A DNA stretch of 64,000 bases from Paraburkholderia sp041321145. GTDB taxonomy: Bacteria; Pseudomonadota; Gammaproteobacteria; Burkholderiales; Burkholderiaceae. The stretch lies in assembly GCF_041321145.1 (NCBI RefSeq), contig NZ_JBGGWA010000013.1, forward strand, positions 119,680 to 183,679, given 5' to 3'. This document shows positions 9,539 to 18,502 of the stretch, in pieces. The notes beneath the pieces are model-generated. The model was not told the origin of the DNA. It saw only the letters and a list, made by a program, of their open reading frames with translations, and searched no databases. Made by a program: the position numbers and the translations under genes. Each line of letters opens with the position of its first letter. Positions within the stretch are counted from its first letter, which is position 1.

Positions 9539-9967
9539 ATCAACAGCTGCGAAAGTGGACAGGACCAGATTTCCCCAATATCAGACTGGGCAGACATGCG
9601 CCAATTGCCAGCTCTATCAGGGCAAGTCCGGCTCGGCGACGGGCCCCTGTCCAACCTACAGCGGCCAGCTGGTTTATGCGAAGGGATACGGTGCAACGCT
9701 TACGTGAAAAAGAGCTGAATCTGGCGCGCCGGTGCTCAGCCATATAGAGTTGCATGTAGTTGTACGGGTAACAAGATCGAACGGTCACGCCGTTGTGCTG
9801 GCGAGCGGCTGAGTTGACCTCGATGCGAAGAATGCCGCCGGTTTCCGCGTGCGATCCTAACCTTCGATAGTCTCGCGGACTATAACGATATTCATACAGC
9901 GGACGTCCTGCGAGCGACCGATCGGCTCTGGCTCCTGTTCCGCATGACCGGCCCTCTGGAGGTCAGA

Positions 9968-10312
9968 ATGCAATCAACCGACGAGCAAATCGAAGTATCA
10001 CCGGACGATCCCACTATGCAGGTCATGCCAGCTCGGGCGACCGCGCCGGTCCAGCGCGATCATTACCGGCTCACCGTGCGTGCAAAGGCAGGAAACTTGA
10101 GGGTCGTTGCTGCCTGGCAGGTTCTCGGTTGCGAGGCTCACCGGGCTGACCACGTTCGGATTCGTGTGGATCGCCGTCACTGTTACGAAGAAATGACCGT
10201 TACATTCGCGGCCATGTCACCCGACACGCTTGCGGCTATGGTGGGCCGCCTGATCGCGCTACCGTGGGCGCTCGATGCGTACTTTTATCCCTATGCATTG
10301 CCTCAGGAATAA
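9968..10312 (+). CDS. Hypothetical protein, possible ACT-like fold
   Basis: A 114-residue protein. ATG at 9968 is preceded by TGGAGG with five-base spacing, which decides this start over the ATG at 9944. The alternation of a strand-like segment (HYRLTVRAKAGNLRVVAAW), a conserved-looking middle and a helix (DTLAAMVGRLIALPWALDA) suggests a small alpha/beta domain of the ACT or ferredoxin type, but this is only a guess from the pattern. No signal peptide is seen. It stands alone, without operon partners. Function unknown. Confidence 0.6.
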   Translation: MQSTDEQIEVSPDDPTMQVMPARATAPVQRDHYRLTVRAKAGNLRVVAAWQVLGCEAHRADHVRIRVDRRHCYEEMTVTFAAMSPDTLAAMVGRLIALPWALDAYFYPYALPQE

Positions 10313-10587
10313 GAAACTCGAACGTCCCGTAATTCCAGAACATGTCGTCGATCTCGAACTCGATCGAGCACTCTTGCGCAAAAAGGTATCCTGACCTTTC
10401 GGCATCCTCTCGCCCCGAAATGTCGATTTGCACCAGCTACGTTAGCGTAATCTGGCCGGACCGCTTCGCGCCCGGTAGCGCCAAACGGCACGACACGACA
10501 CGACACGAAGAGTAATCCTGCCGCAGTGGGCACGGCCATTGCACGCACGAAGGTTGCGTTGACCAGTCCTCTGAGTGAGGTATTAAC

Positions 10588-10776
10588 ATGCAAACCGATC
10601 CCACCATCGACCCTATTGCCGATCCGGCGAACCAACCACTGGACGAGCCTGAGAAGCAACCCCGTCCGTTACCGGACGGTCCGACCGATACTGACCCACT
10701 CGCGCCCGGATCTTCGCCCGAAGAGGAGCAGAAGCTGGGCGGATCCGAGCCGTCCTTGCCCGATCAGCAAAAGTAA
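10588..10776 (+). CDS. Small acidic Pro/Asp-rich hypothetical protein
   Basis: 62 residues, very rich in Pro, Asp, Glu and Gln (PDGPTDTDPLAPGS in the middle), with no hydrophobic core, so probably disordered. ATG at 10588 follows TGAGG with seven-base spacing. The biased composition in this frame only, together with the ribosome site, supports coding. No known family is recognised. Confidence 0.5.
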   Translation: MQTDPTIDPIADPANQPLDEPEKQPRPLPDGPTDTDPLAPGSSPEEEQKLGGSEPSLPDQQK

Positions 10777-11684
10777 CCTCTCCATCGAGGCGTCGGCGGG
10801 TCCCAAGGGAAATGAGACGCAAGGGCATGTACCGTACGTGCCCGAACACGATCGTGTCGGCCGTGACCTCGCCCGGATGGTCCGAGCGCGGACCGGTAAC
10901 ACGGTTATCGCATCCTCGCTGCGCGACGCATGGGTGCGGTGATGCCCTGCTGTGTTCAGGCCAGGTTCAGGATCGACCGTACTCGAGGGAAGGATCTCGA
11001 CGACGCTCGTGTGCGCGAGGCCGATCTGCAGCGTTTGCGACGAGCAGGAACAGCTGGCGAGGGCGCAACGCTGATGACCACTCATTTACGCGACGAATGA
11101 GAGCACGCTACCGGTGGTTTCTCGAAGAACTGGTAGGCTGCGATTTCAGGGACCGCTCGGGATCCTCGATATATTCGACGTCACCACAACCCGGGGTGCG
11201 TACGCGTTACAGCCTGGAGGGCTTCTGCCGCATCGGTCGTGCACATCACCGTCATGCGGCAATACGACGGGGTTTCGCCGGCGACGCGATGTAAGCCACA
11301 GTATGTGGCAGCGGGTGCACCTCGAACGAGGGTTCCGCAATCGTTTCTTGTTGCCTTGCGAGGACGATTGTGTCGATTCAGCTCAGGGACAAATGGTACC
11401 TGGACCCGACGGAAACGAGCGAGCTGGTTGGGCTGATTGGAACCGCAGTCAGACACGCCGACGCCCACAGGTGACCGACGTTGCAACACCCGGAGTGGTG
11501 TTCGTCCGGCTTATTTCGGCGTTGCGCGGAGCGCCACCGTAGCCCCCTTCTCCCGAAGTAGCGCAGGTGTGCTGACAAACGTTCAGCATCACGTGGAGTC
11601 TCGGATCGGCTGGTTGCGCTGCACCAGCATTCTAAGCCGGTGCGTTCCGAAAGCCGCATCTCCAGGTAGCGGAATATCTCGCTC
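10777..11684. other. Region without a convincing gene
   Basis: Several short frames overlap on both strands with no strong ribosome sites or conserved motifs. Scraps look coding: a frame ending near 10942 (TGNTVIASSLRDAWVR), one near 10985-11100, and a 34-codon GTG frame at 11370-11474 with GAGGA upstream. These may be decayed gene pieces. The chemoreceptor to the right is transcribed towards this region. Confidence 0.4.
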
Positions 11685-13546
11685 TTAACCCTCGACCTTG
11701 AACACCGCCACCAATCGGTCCAGTTCCGCGGCCTGAAGCTGGAGGCTCTCTGCCGCTGCGGCGCTCTCTTCAACCAGCGCCGCGTTCTGCTGCGTCACAT
11801 TGTCAAGCTGCTGAACGGCGTCACCGATCTGGCCAATGCCGGCGCTTTGCTCGACGCTAGCCGAGGTGATCTCGTTCATCATCGTGCTAACGCCTTGCAC
11901 TTGCGCTACCACGTCGTCCATGACCTTGCCGGCGTCGACAACCAGGCGTGAGCCAACATTCACCGTCCCGGCGCTGTGCTCGATCAGAGCCTTAATCTCC
12001 TTGGCAGCCTGCGCGCTGCGCTGAGCGAGGTTGTGCACTTCCGAGGCCACCACCGCGAAACCGCGGCCCTGCTCGCCCGCGCGTGCTGCTTCGACCGCCG
12101 CGTTGAGAGCCAGGATATTGGTCTGGAAAGCGATGCTATCGATGAGCACGACGATTTCGGAAATCTTTCGCGACGCGTCGCTGATCTGTTCCATGGTTGT
12201 AACCACCTCTCCAACCACCCGGCCGCCTTGCGCGGCGGCTTCAGAGGCGCTGCTGGCCATCTGGGCCGCGGTGCGGGCGGTGTCCGTATTGTTCTTTACG
12301 GCAGCGGTAATTTCCTCCATTGACGCCGCAGTCCGCTCCAGGTTGCTGGCTTGCTCTTCGGTGCGCTGGCTCAGGTCCGCGTTACCCATCGCGATCTGCG
12401 CAGAGCCGGCGGCGATCGAGGTTGAGGATGCCCGAACGTGGAGCACGAGTGTTGCCATCGACGACACGAAGCGGTTGAATGCGTCTGCCAGGTGGCCCAC
12501 CTCGTCCTGGCTCTCAACCATCATGCGTCGGGTGAGGTCGGCCTGCCCGCTGGCGATTTCTGATAACAAGGTGGCTGCGCGTCGGACCGGTGCAGCAATT
12601 GCGCGGCCTACCAACAGAATCACCACCAGCGCCACGCCGAGGCCCACGACAGCCGCTACCAGAGCCGCAATCCGGATGGCATGCTCAACCGGTCCGAGCA
12701 GTTCCGCCTGAGGCACTTCAACGACGACGTAGGCGTTCAGCTCCGGGATGAATGAGGTTGCGATGAAACGCCGTCCACGTGGCGTCGCGTAGGTCATGTA
12801 GGCGTAGGGCTTGCCGGCCAACAACCTGTCCGTAGTGTTGCCGGGTAGACCAGGCAGGTCTTTCAGGGAGTGCTTGCCATCAACCAGCGCGGTGTCTGGG
12901 TGCATCATGATTGCACCGTCCGGGTGCACGAGGTAGGCGAACCCAGTCTCGCCGATCTTGTAGCCCGAGATCCTCCTGGCCAGTGCGTCCACGGACAGGG
13001 CCATCCCGGTCATGCCCGTCGGGCCGTTGCTGCCCTCCACACGAGCGTTGATGAACATCATGTAGCCGTTCAGACTCACATCGTGGTCCATGTTGACTTC
13101 ATACGGCTTGCCGGAGGCCAGGAAGTTTTGCAGCCACTGATCCTTTTCGGTAATCTTTCGCTGCAGGCCTGCCTCGGTAAAGTAGTTGCCGCTTGTCGTG
13201 GACACCCACTGCACGCTGGCAGCTTTTTGTCCTCCTTCATGTTCGCCGCCAGCCGCTTCCAGTTGCTGGTACCGGACTCGGGTTCTCCATCGGCTTCCCA
13301 CTGCTGAAGAAACACGTTAACCGCCATGGCCCGCGAGGCCGTGATCGGCCCGGCAAGCTGGCGCTGCACATCGGCACGAATGCCGTTCACCGCGGTGGGC
13401 AGTTCATCCTGCACAACGCGCTCGCGCACGGTGTTGCCGATCAGCAAGATGCTCAACCCACTAGATATTCCAACAAAGACCAGCAGGCAGCTCGTCATGC
13501 TCAGAACCAGCTTGTTCTGAATGGAAAGTTTTCGCCAGATGTGCAT
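11685..13546 (-). pseudogene. Methyl-accepting chemotaxis protein, split by a one-base frameshift
   Basis: The N-terminal frame (ATG at 13546) gives a cytoplasmic stub, a membrane helix (LVLSMTSCLLVFVGISSGLS) and the start of a periplasmic sensor. The rest of the sensor (dCache-like, with ETGFAYLVHPDGAIMMHP), the second membrane helix, HAMP and the full MA signalling domain (FQTNILALNAAVEAARAGEQ hairpin tip) continue in another frame to 11685. The frames join at a run of five A on the coding strand (13224-13228). A sixth A would restore DKKAASVQW. About 620 residues if intact, normal for the family. It has no C-terminal NWETF-type tail. It is either a recent pseudogene or a sequencing error; phase variation is less likely. 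Confidence 0.85.
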
Positions 13547-13973
13547 GAAATACCCTTGTCAATGGCGTCGTGGTGGCCAATCCCGTCGTGGCGGCCAATT
13601 CAGGTGTTATCGGAACATTTCCCTTGAAATTCATGCCTGATGGCAAATAGTCCGTATCAGTCAAGTCCCCACCAGGCAGCCCGTCGAGGTGTGCGGAGAT
13701 TGGTGAGCCTTGCTCGGAAACTCGCCAAGCCCAGCCTCGCGAGAGACACGAGTGTCGCTTTTGTTCTTAAAGGCGTAAGCGCAGCGAATTTGCGGGTGTT
13801 GTCAGCAGGCGATGCAACCGGCGGTTTTCCCGGGGTCGCCGCAGTAGTGGAGAGGCGTTCGAAGCGTCCGACGTTTTGACCGTCGGTGAACGTCGGCCGC
13901 CCTGCGACGATATTCACGTGGCGGCCAGGGCCTCTCCCTGAGTCGCAATTTCGCAGCCACGCCGAGTCGACGC
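13547..13973. other. Upstream region of the chemoreceptor, no gene seen
   Basis: No frame here has a good start site or family resemblance. Tandem-like GTGGCGGCCAAT / GTGGTGGCCAAT motifs lie at 13570-13600. The chemoreceptor promoter should be on the minus strand here, but no convincing boxes were found. Confidence 0.4.
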
Positions 13974-14396
13974 TCACGCCGCGACATGGCTGGATTCGCG
14001 AACCTTCACGTCTGCAACGGCTTGGGGTAGCTTCGCGATGTCACGCTCGATATCATCGTCGAGCTGTTTTCCAATGCCGAGAATCCGATTCCGGATGCCG
14101 ATGGACGAAATGCCCTTGTCCAGCGGCAACACTTCCTTGAGCACGGCCGCGGCCTGCCGGTATGGCAAATGAACTGCCCACTTAGCCTGGAGGTATTCCA
14201 GCTCTGGAGTGACGCGCCAGCTAAGGTCTTTGGACAGGGGACGCACCACATGCTGTGGCGTCGGCGCAGTCCGCTGGCAAGCACACGACCATAGCCGCGC
14301 ACGACAGCAGTCAGGGCGCTCAATCACAGCCAGAACTCCGTCACCTTCCTCGACCGTATCATTGTCTCCGTCGGCCAACCTTGCTTCGATGATCAA
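13974..14396 (-). pseudogene. ISKra4-family transposase, N-terminal fragment
   Basis: The 140-residue frame matches the N-terminal third of ISKra4 transposases: IIEARLADGD, RARLWSCACQR (zinc-ribbon region with part deleted), then RVTPELEYLQAKWAVHLPYR and VLKEVLPLDKGIS. The catalytic domain is absent and the Cys-rich middle appears to have lost a segment between PDCC and RARL. It is a dead remnant lying between the chemoreceptor and an IS110 element. Confidence 0.7.
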
Positions 14397-14547
14397 ACGC
14401 GTGGCTTGCTCCCACCCTTGCGAGACCGATCAGCCTGCACCAGACGAAATTGATGCCGCTACCGGAAGCACAAGCGGCCCTTCTTGAGAGCCACCCCAAC
14501 TTTTGCACGCTCTCAACTTATGCGAATTGATAATCATTGAAAGGCCT

Positions 14548-14577
14548 CCTGGCCGCCCAGAGAAGGGGGCGGCCAGG
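14548..14577 (+). other. Perfect 11-bp hairpin upstream of the IS110 recombinase, possible bridge RNA element
   Basis: CCTGGCCGCCC and GGGCGGCCAGG flank an 8-base loop, 50 bp before the recombinase start. IS110 elements are known to carry a structured bridge RNA in a non-coding end, upstream of the gene in the IS110 group. Linking this hairpin to such an RNA is inference. Confidence 0.4.
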
Positions 14578-14626
14578 GTCTACTGTTGAGAGGCAAACGA
14601 TCAACTGACCCGTTCAGAAGGCTGAA

Positions 14627-15640
14627 ATGAAGTTTAGCGGAATTGATCTGCACTCGAACAACGCCGTGGTCGCCGTGATCGACGACCAGGATCGGGTGCT
14701 GTACTGCAAGCGGCTGACCAGTGATCTCGGACTGATTCTGGCAGCGCTTGCGTCTTATCAGGCTGAGCTGGAAGGAGTGGTGGTGGAGGCGGCGTTCAAC
14801 TGGTACTGGCTCGTTGACGGACTGATGGCTGCCCGCTTCGCCGTGCATCTCGCCAATACGGCCGCGACCAAGCAGCATGAAGGCCTGAAGTATGCCGGCG
14901 ACGAACGTGACGCGGTGTTCCTGGCTCACATCTTCCGTCTTGGACTGCTACCTGAAGGCTATATATACCCACCGCAGGAACGCGCGTTACGCGATCTCGC
15001 CCGCGAGCGGCTACAATTTGTGCAGCAACGATCGCTGCACATCCTGAGTATTGAGAGCCTGCTGGCCAGACAGATCAACCTGCGGATGAACGGCGAACAC
15101 ATCCAGCGAATGGACGATGCAGCGGTACGCGCACCTGCGCTACCGCTGCATGTCGAGCGCGCGATGATGGCCAACATGGCGGTGCTGCGTACCTTGCGCA
15201 GTGAAATTACTGCGCTTGAGACGATCCTGCATCAGGAGGCACAGCTACGCCCCGAGTTCGAGACCCTGAAGACCACGCCCCGAATCGGCAACGTGCTCGC
15301 GGCCACGATCATGCTGGAGACCGGCACCATCACGCGGTTTCCTGACGTCGGCCAATTCAGTTCCTATTGCCGATGCGTTGACAGCAAGCGGATCTCGAAC
15401 GGCAAGAAAAAGGGCGAAGGCGACGTGAAGAACGGCAACAAGTATCTCGCCTGGGCGTTCATCGAAGCCGCCGCGGTGGCGCTACGCTGCTGCCCACAGG
15501 CAAGACGTTTTTATGAACGCAAGAAGGCAAAGCGCCTGCCGGTTGCCGCGATGAAGGCACTCGCGCACAAGCTGGCGCGCGCGGCCTATTACATGATGCG
15601 TGACGGCAAACCCTTCGAGGTCAAACGATGTTTTAGCTAG
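14627..15640 (+). CDS. IS110-family recombinase (DEDD transposase)
   Basis: 337 residues, typical of IS110. The N-terminal RuvC-like DEDD domain begins FSGIDLHSNNAVVAVID. It has EAAFNWYWLVDGL (Glu) and KYAGDERDAVFLAHI (the two Asp). The C-terminal transposase_20 domain has TPRIGNVLAATIMLETG, the Ser-containing region and GNKYLAWAFIEAAAVALR. No stop or shift is seen. Non-coding flanks on both sides (127 bp upstream with a strong hairpin, more than 100 bp downstream) are where a guide RNA would be expected. Element borders could not be fixed because IS110 elements lack clear terminal repeats. Confidence 0.9.
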   Translation: MKFSGIDLHSNNAVVAVIDDQDRVLYCKRLTSDLGLILAALASYQAELEGVVVEAAFNWYWLVDGLMAARFAVHLANTAATKQHEGLKYAGDERDAVFLAHIFRLGLLPEGYIYPPQERALRDLARERLQFVQQRSLHILSIESLLARQINLRMNGEHIQRMDDAAVRAPALPLHVERAMMANMAVLRTLRSEITALETILHQEAQLRPEFETLKTTPRIGNVLAATIMLETGTITRFPDVGQFSSYCRCVDSKRISNGKKKGEGDVKNGNKYLAWAFIEAAAVALRCCPQARRFYERKKAKRLPVAAMKALAHKLARAAYYMMRDGKPFEVKRCFS

Positions 15641-16420
15641 GTTTGGCGGGGGGGCCGAGAGCCCGATAAAGTTGTTGGCGTCAAACCATTGAATTGATTG
15701 TGCCCGACCCCCGGCCATCCCGATGCAGCGAACCCTGAGACGCCTAGGCCATAAGCCGACAACAGTCTGGTGCCCGCACGCGGGCAACCATGGAATTGAC
15801 GTGTACTCCTTTGGACATTGGCCTGGCACCGACGATTTTCTGGAGCTCGACTGAGCCAGGGGCGACGGCTAGAACACCGGCACTTGCCTTGATCCCGATG
15901 GGTGACTGGTGCGGATCAGTTCCGTAGCCAGACGATGATAAACCGGACGCGTCATCAAGCTTCGCATCATCAGGATGGCTAAAACGATTCTACAACGCTG
16001 CAGGGCCTGACCTTGAGGAGAGAGATATATCCCTTTACTGCGGTCTTTCAATGGGTGACAACTTTATTTCGTTCGGACTGGAAACAAAACTGTCAGTCCG
16101 ATCGTTGATCCCCTTATGCCATCGCAAATCTGTGTTGACAGAATTAATTTGCTCTAAGATTTCGGCCTCAAAGCTCCGTCGCACGCGCCCCCTCGGGATA
16201 TTCAGGGCCGACGACTTAATGTAAAGCGTCGCGGGTATTGAAAGCCCGCTCTCACGACCGGCATGGCCTTCTATCTGGTTCCTACATCGGCTCCCAACTT
16301 CGCTCCACGCCTTCCTTCGCACATTCGTCACCCGGGTGCAGTTGCGCTTCGATTCGTTCGCTGTGGTCAACTTACGGTGGGACTTGCACCCGCTGGAGTG
16401 CGCACCTGCGAGGCGCACCC
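15641..16420. other. IS110 right flank and gene-free region
   Basis: A G-rich segment follows the recombinase. A hairpin TGCCCGC-AC-GCGGGCA lies at 15771-15786 and could belong to the IS110 end. Further right no gene is convincing; one minus-strand frame at 15869-16051 has no start site. A TTGACA at 16138 lacks a well-spaced -10 box. Confidence 0.4.
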
Positions 16421-16449
16421 AAAAAAAGCAGCCCTCACGGCGGAGGGCT
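16421..16449 (-). terminator. Rho-independent terminator of the porin operon
   Basis: On the minus strand a 7-bp stem (AGCCCTC / GAGGGCT at 16430-16449) with a six-base loop is followed by seven T. It lies about 150 bp past the porin stop, so it probably ends the four-gene operon. A second inverted repeat (AGTGCTC...GAGCACT, 16454-16480) sits between it and the porin. Confidence 0.8.
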
Positions 16450-16597
16450 GAACAGTGCTCTGACAGGAGGAGTGAGCACTGGAGACGAACAGTTGCATGT
16501 TCCTGGTGAGGCCGGGCTGCCCTTCTGAAGTTCAACGGCATGGGCTCACGCTAGCCGCGTCTTACCCCAGCAAGGGATTCGTATTTTGCCGGCAGGC

Positions 16598-17686
16598 TCA
16601 AAAAAGATGATGAACCCCGGCCAGCACGACAGTCTGCCGGTTCGATGAGGATGCCCCGATCCCCAGCGTATTGGCCACGGCGCCTGACGAGGCCTGTTCA
16701 AGCATCAGGTCGACATACAGTTGCGTCTGTCTGGACAGCGCGTAGACGTTTGCCACCGTCACCTGCGTCCACCGCTTTCCGGCGAGCGACGTGGTCCATG
16801 CCCCAGTATCGATCTGGTAGGCTGGCGTGAGTTGGAAGTTGATTCCTCCATCGGCAGTCCGGTAGTTCTCCCTCTGACCCTGACGCTCAATGCGCACCTG
16901 AGTGATGAGCGCATGGACCAGGATCCGTCTCAGCTGGTAGCTGCCGCCGATGCCTGCGTTCGTCACGCTGTTTGCAACGAACGGCGCTCCGCCGGCCAGA
17001 TTGACGCCTTCGAAGCTGGTCAGTCCCAGGCCGCCCGCGAGGTTCAGCGTGCGATCGTGATATTCCGAGTAGGCTGCGGCGAGGGTTGCAGGACCATTCG
17101 CGTAGGTCGCGCCGAGGCTGAAGCTGCGTCCGGCGGTGCTGCTTGTCGTATTGGTGAACCCGTACATCGCACCAAACGTGACGCCCGCGAAGTTCCGGCT
17201 ACGGAATTTGACGGTGTTCGACAACTCGACTGGCACGGTGTTACCCAGACCATCGACGTTGCCCGGGTGAAACGCGGAAAAGTCACCAAGCGTTTGCGCG
17301 GTGGACAGGGGGCCGAGCATCTCGAAGTGGAAATCGGTCTGGCGGCCCAGCGTGACCGTACCAAACCGGCTATCGGACAGGCCGACATAAGCCTGGCGAT
17401 TGAATAGCGTTCCAGTACTCGACATCGCGCCGCTGGTCGTCGAGAAGCCAGCCTCGAGTTTGAATACCGTTTTCAGTCCCCCGCCGAGATCCTCGACACC
17501 CGTGAGGCCCCAACGGTCCGCCTGATAGGTGCCCTGTTCGGCGATAAAGGCGCGACCGCCGTGCAGATTGCTGACGTATCCGACCCCCGCATCCAGACTG
17601 CCATAGAGCGTCACGCTGCTCTGTGCATGCGCACCGCTGGCAATACCCAGCAACGGGAAGGCGATCAAAAGTAGCTGTTTTTTCAT
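16598..17686 (-). CDS. Gram-negative trimeric porin (Burkholderia OmpC-like type)
   Basis: 362 residues. A Sec signal peptide (MKKQLLLIAFPLLGIASGAHA) precedes the hallmark QSSVTLYGSLDAGVGYVSN first strand. Then come the WGLTGVEDLGGGLKTVFKLE region, NRQAYVGLSDSRFGTVTLGR before loop 3, and a C-terminal strand ending in Phe (VVLAGVHHLF), as needed for outer-membrane insertion. It is the last gene of the operon with permease, amidohydrolase and TSUP transporter, 39 bp after the TSUP gene. It probably passes the operon's substrate across the outer membrane. A terminator follows. Confidence 0.93.
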   Translation of the reverse strand: MKKQLLLIAFPLLGIASGAHAQSSVTLYGSLDAGVGYVSNLHGGRAFIAEQGTYQADRWGLTGVEDLGGGLKTVFKLEAGFSTTSGAMSSTGTLFNRQAYVGLSDSRFGTVTLGRQTDFHFEMLGPLSTAQTLGDFSAFHPGNVDGLGNTVPVELSNTVKFRSRNFAGVTFGAMYGFTNTTSSTAGRSFSLGATYANGPATLAAAYSEYHDRTLNLAGGLGLTSFEGVNLAGGAPFVANSVTNAGIGGSYQLRRILVHALITQVRIERQGQRENYRTADGGINFQLTPAYQIDTGAWTTSLAGKRWTQVTVANVYALSRQTQLYVDLMLEQASSGAVANTLGIGASSSNRQTVVLAGVHHLF

Positions 17687-17725
17687 ATGGTTTCCTCTGT
17701 GTTGAATGACATGGCTACCGGCAAA

Positions 17726-18457
17726 TCATTTCAATGTCTGGTACAGGATTGCGGCACCCGATACGATCGCAAACGCCATCACGCTGATGCGCAAGGCCTT
17801 GTCGTTAAAGCGGTGATGAATATGCCGGCTGATGAAGGCACCTGCCACGACCGGAGGGACGAGCAATAGCGCAGACACGAACTTTCCGGGCGTGATCTGC
17901 CCGGCCACGCTGAGCATTAACAGCGAGACCGCCTCGCCGACCGCGAAACACAGGGCAATGGTCGAGCGCAGCGCGGGTGCGCGGTAGTGCTGGAAGACCA
18001 TGGCCAGTGCCGGGCCGCCGATGCCGGTTGCGGTCTCCGTGATGCCGGTCACCGCGCCGGCGGCCACGAACGCCTTGCGGCCAGGTGCGAACGTCGGAGC
18101 GCACAGGGTGGCCACCGCCGCAGCGATGGTCGACGCGCCAATGAACAGATTCAGGTCATGTGCCGAGATGCGCGAAATGATCAACACGCCACCCACGGCG
18201 CCAACGGTGCGTCCAAGCGTGATCCACAGGGCGCCGTTCGAGTCGAGCGCGGGGCGCTCACGCCAGGCGAGGTACACATTTAAAGGCAGCATCAGGATGA
18301 GGAGTGACACCGGCAGCAGACCGGGGTCCACGAGCCCGATCACCGGTGCGGTAATGAGCGCGAAGCCGACACCGACCGCGCCTTGAACGAATGCCGCAAT
18401 GACCACCGTAATGGCCAGGAGGGCGAATATTGTGAGGCTCACAGGAATTCTCGACAA
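17726..18457 (-). CDS. TSUP-family (TauE/SafE-like) membrane transporter
   Basis: 243 residues with about eight hydrophobic segments and the two-repeat layout of the TSUP family: N-terminal repeat FVQGAVGVGFALITAPVIGL, C-terminal repeat TGITETATGIGGPALAMVFQ. Such proteins carry small organic acids or sulfur-containing anions. The gene lies between the amidohydrolase (45 bp upstream) and the porin, so it may export or import a product of that pathway; the cargo cannot be read from sequence. The start is TTG at 18457. A GTG five codons later (18442), with GAGAA upstream, is an alternative. Confidence 0.85.
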   Translation of the reverse strand: MSRIPVSLTIFALLAITVVIAAFVQGAVGVGFALITAPVIGLVDPGLLPVSLLILMLPLNVYLAWRERPALDSNGALWITLGRTVGAVGGVLIISRISAHDLNLFIGASTIAAAVATLCAPTFAPGRKAFVAAGAVTGITETATGIGGPALAMVFQHYRAPALRSTIALCFAVGEAVSLLMLSVAGQITPGKFVSALLLVPPVVAGAFISRHIHHRFNDKALRISVMAFAIVSGAAILYQTLK

Positions 18458-18502
18458 AGAGTAGGAAAGTTGTTTGCGGGCATGATCAGGCGGGCGCTAC
18501 AG

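Larger units (their letters stand above)
8870..9967. other. Non-coding or decayed region with repeats and a gene-end fragment
   Basis: No intact gene is seen. Around 8890-9014 one frame reads like a protein C-terminus (VQTANWLQIYDGTIAPIRTV, stop at 9014), probably a gene end cut by IS6. Around 9244-9426 a frame ending LKETLNALAKLTDSQPFTRC looks weakly coding. Short GCTAGC-containing repeats and two hairpins are listed separately. Confidence 0.5.

Noticed and set aside
16138..16175. Sigma-70 promoter TTGACA...TAAGAT
   Set aside because: Spacing is 14 bp, too short, and no gene follows on the plus strand.
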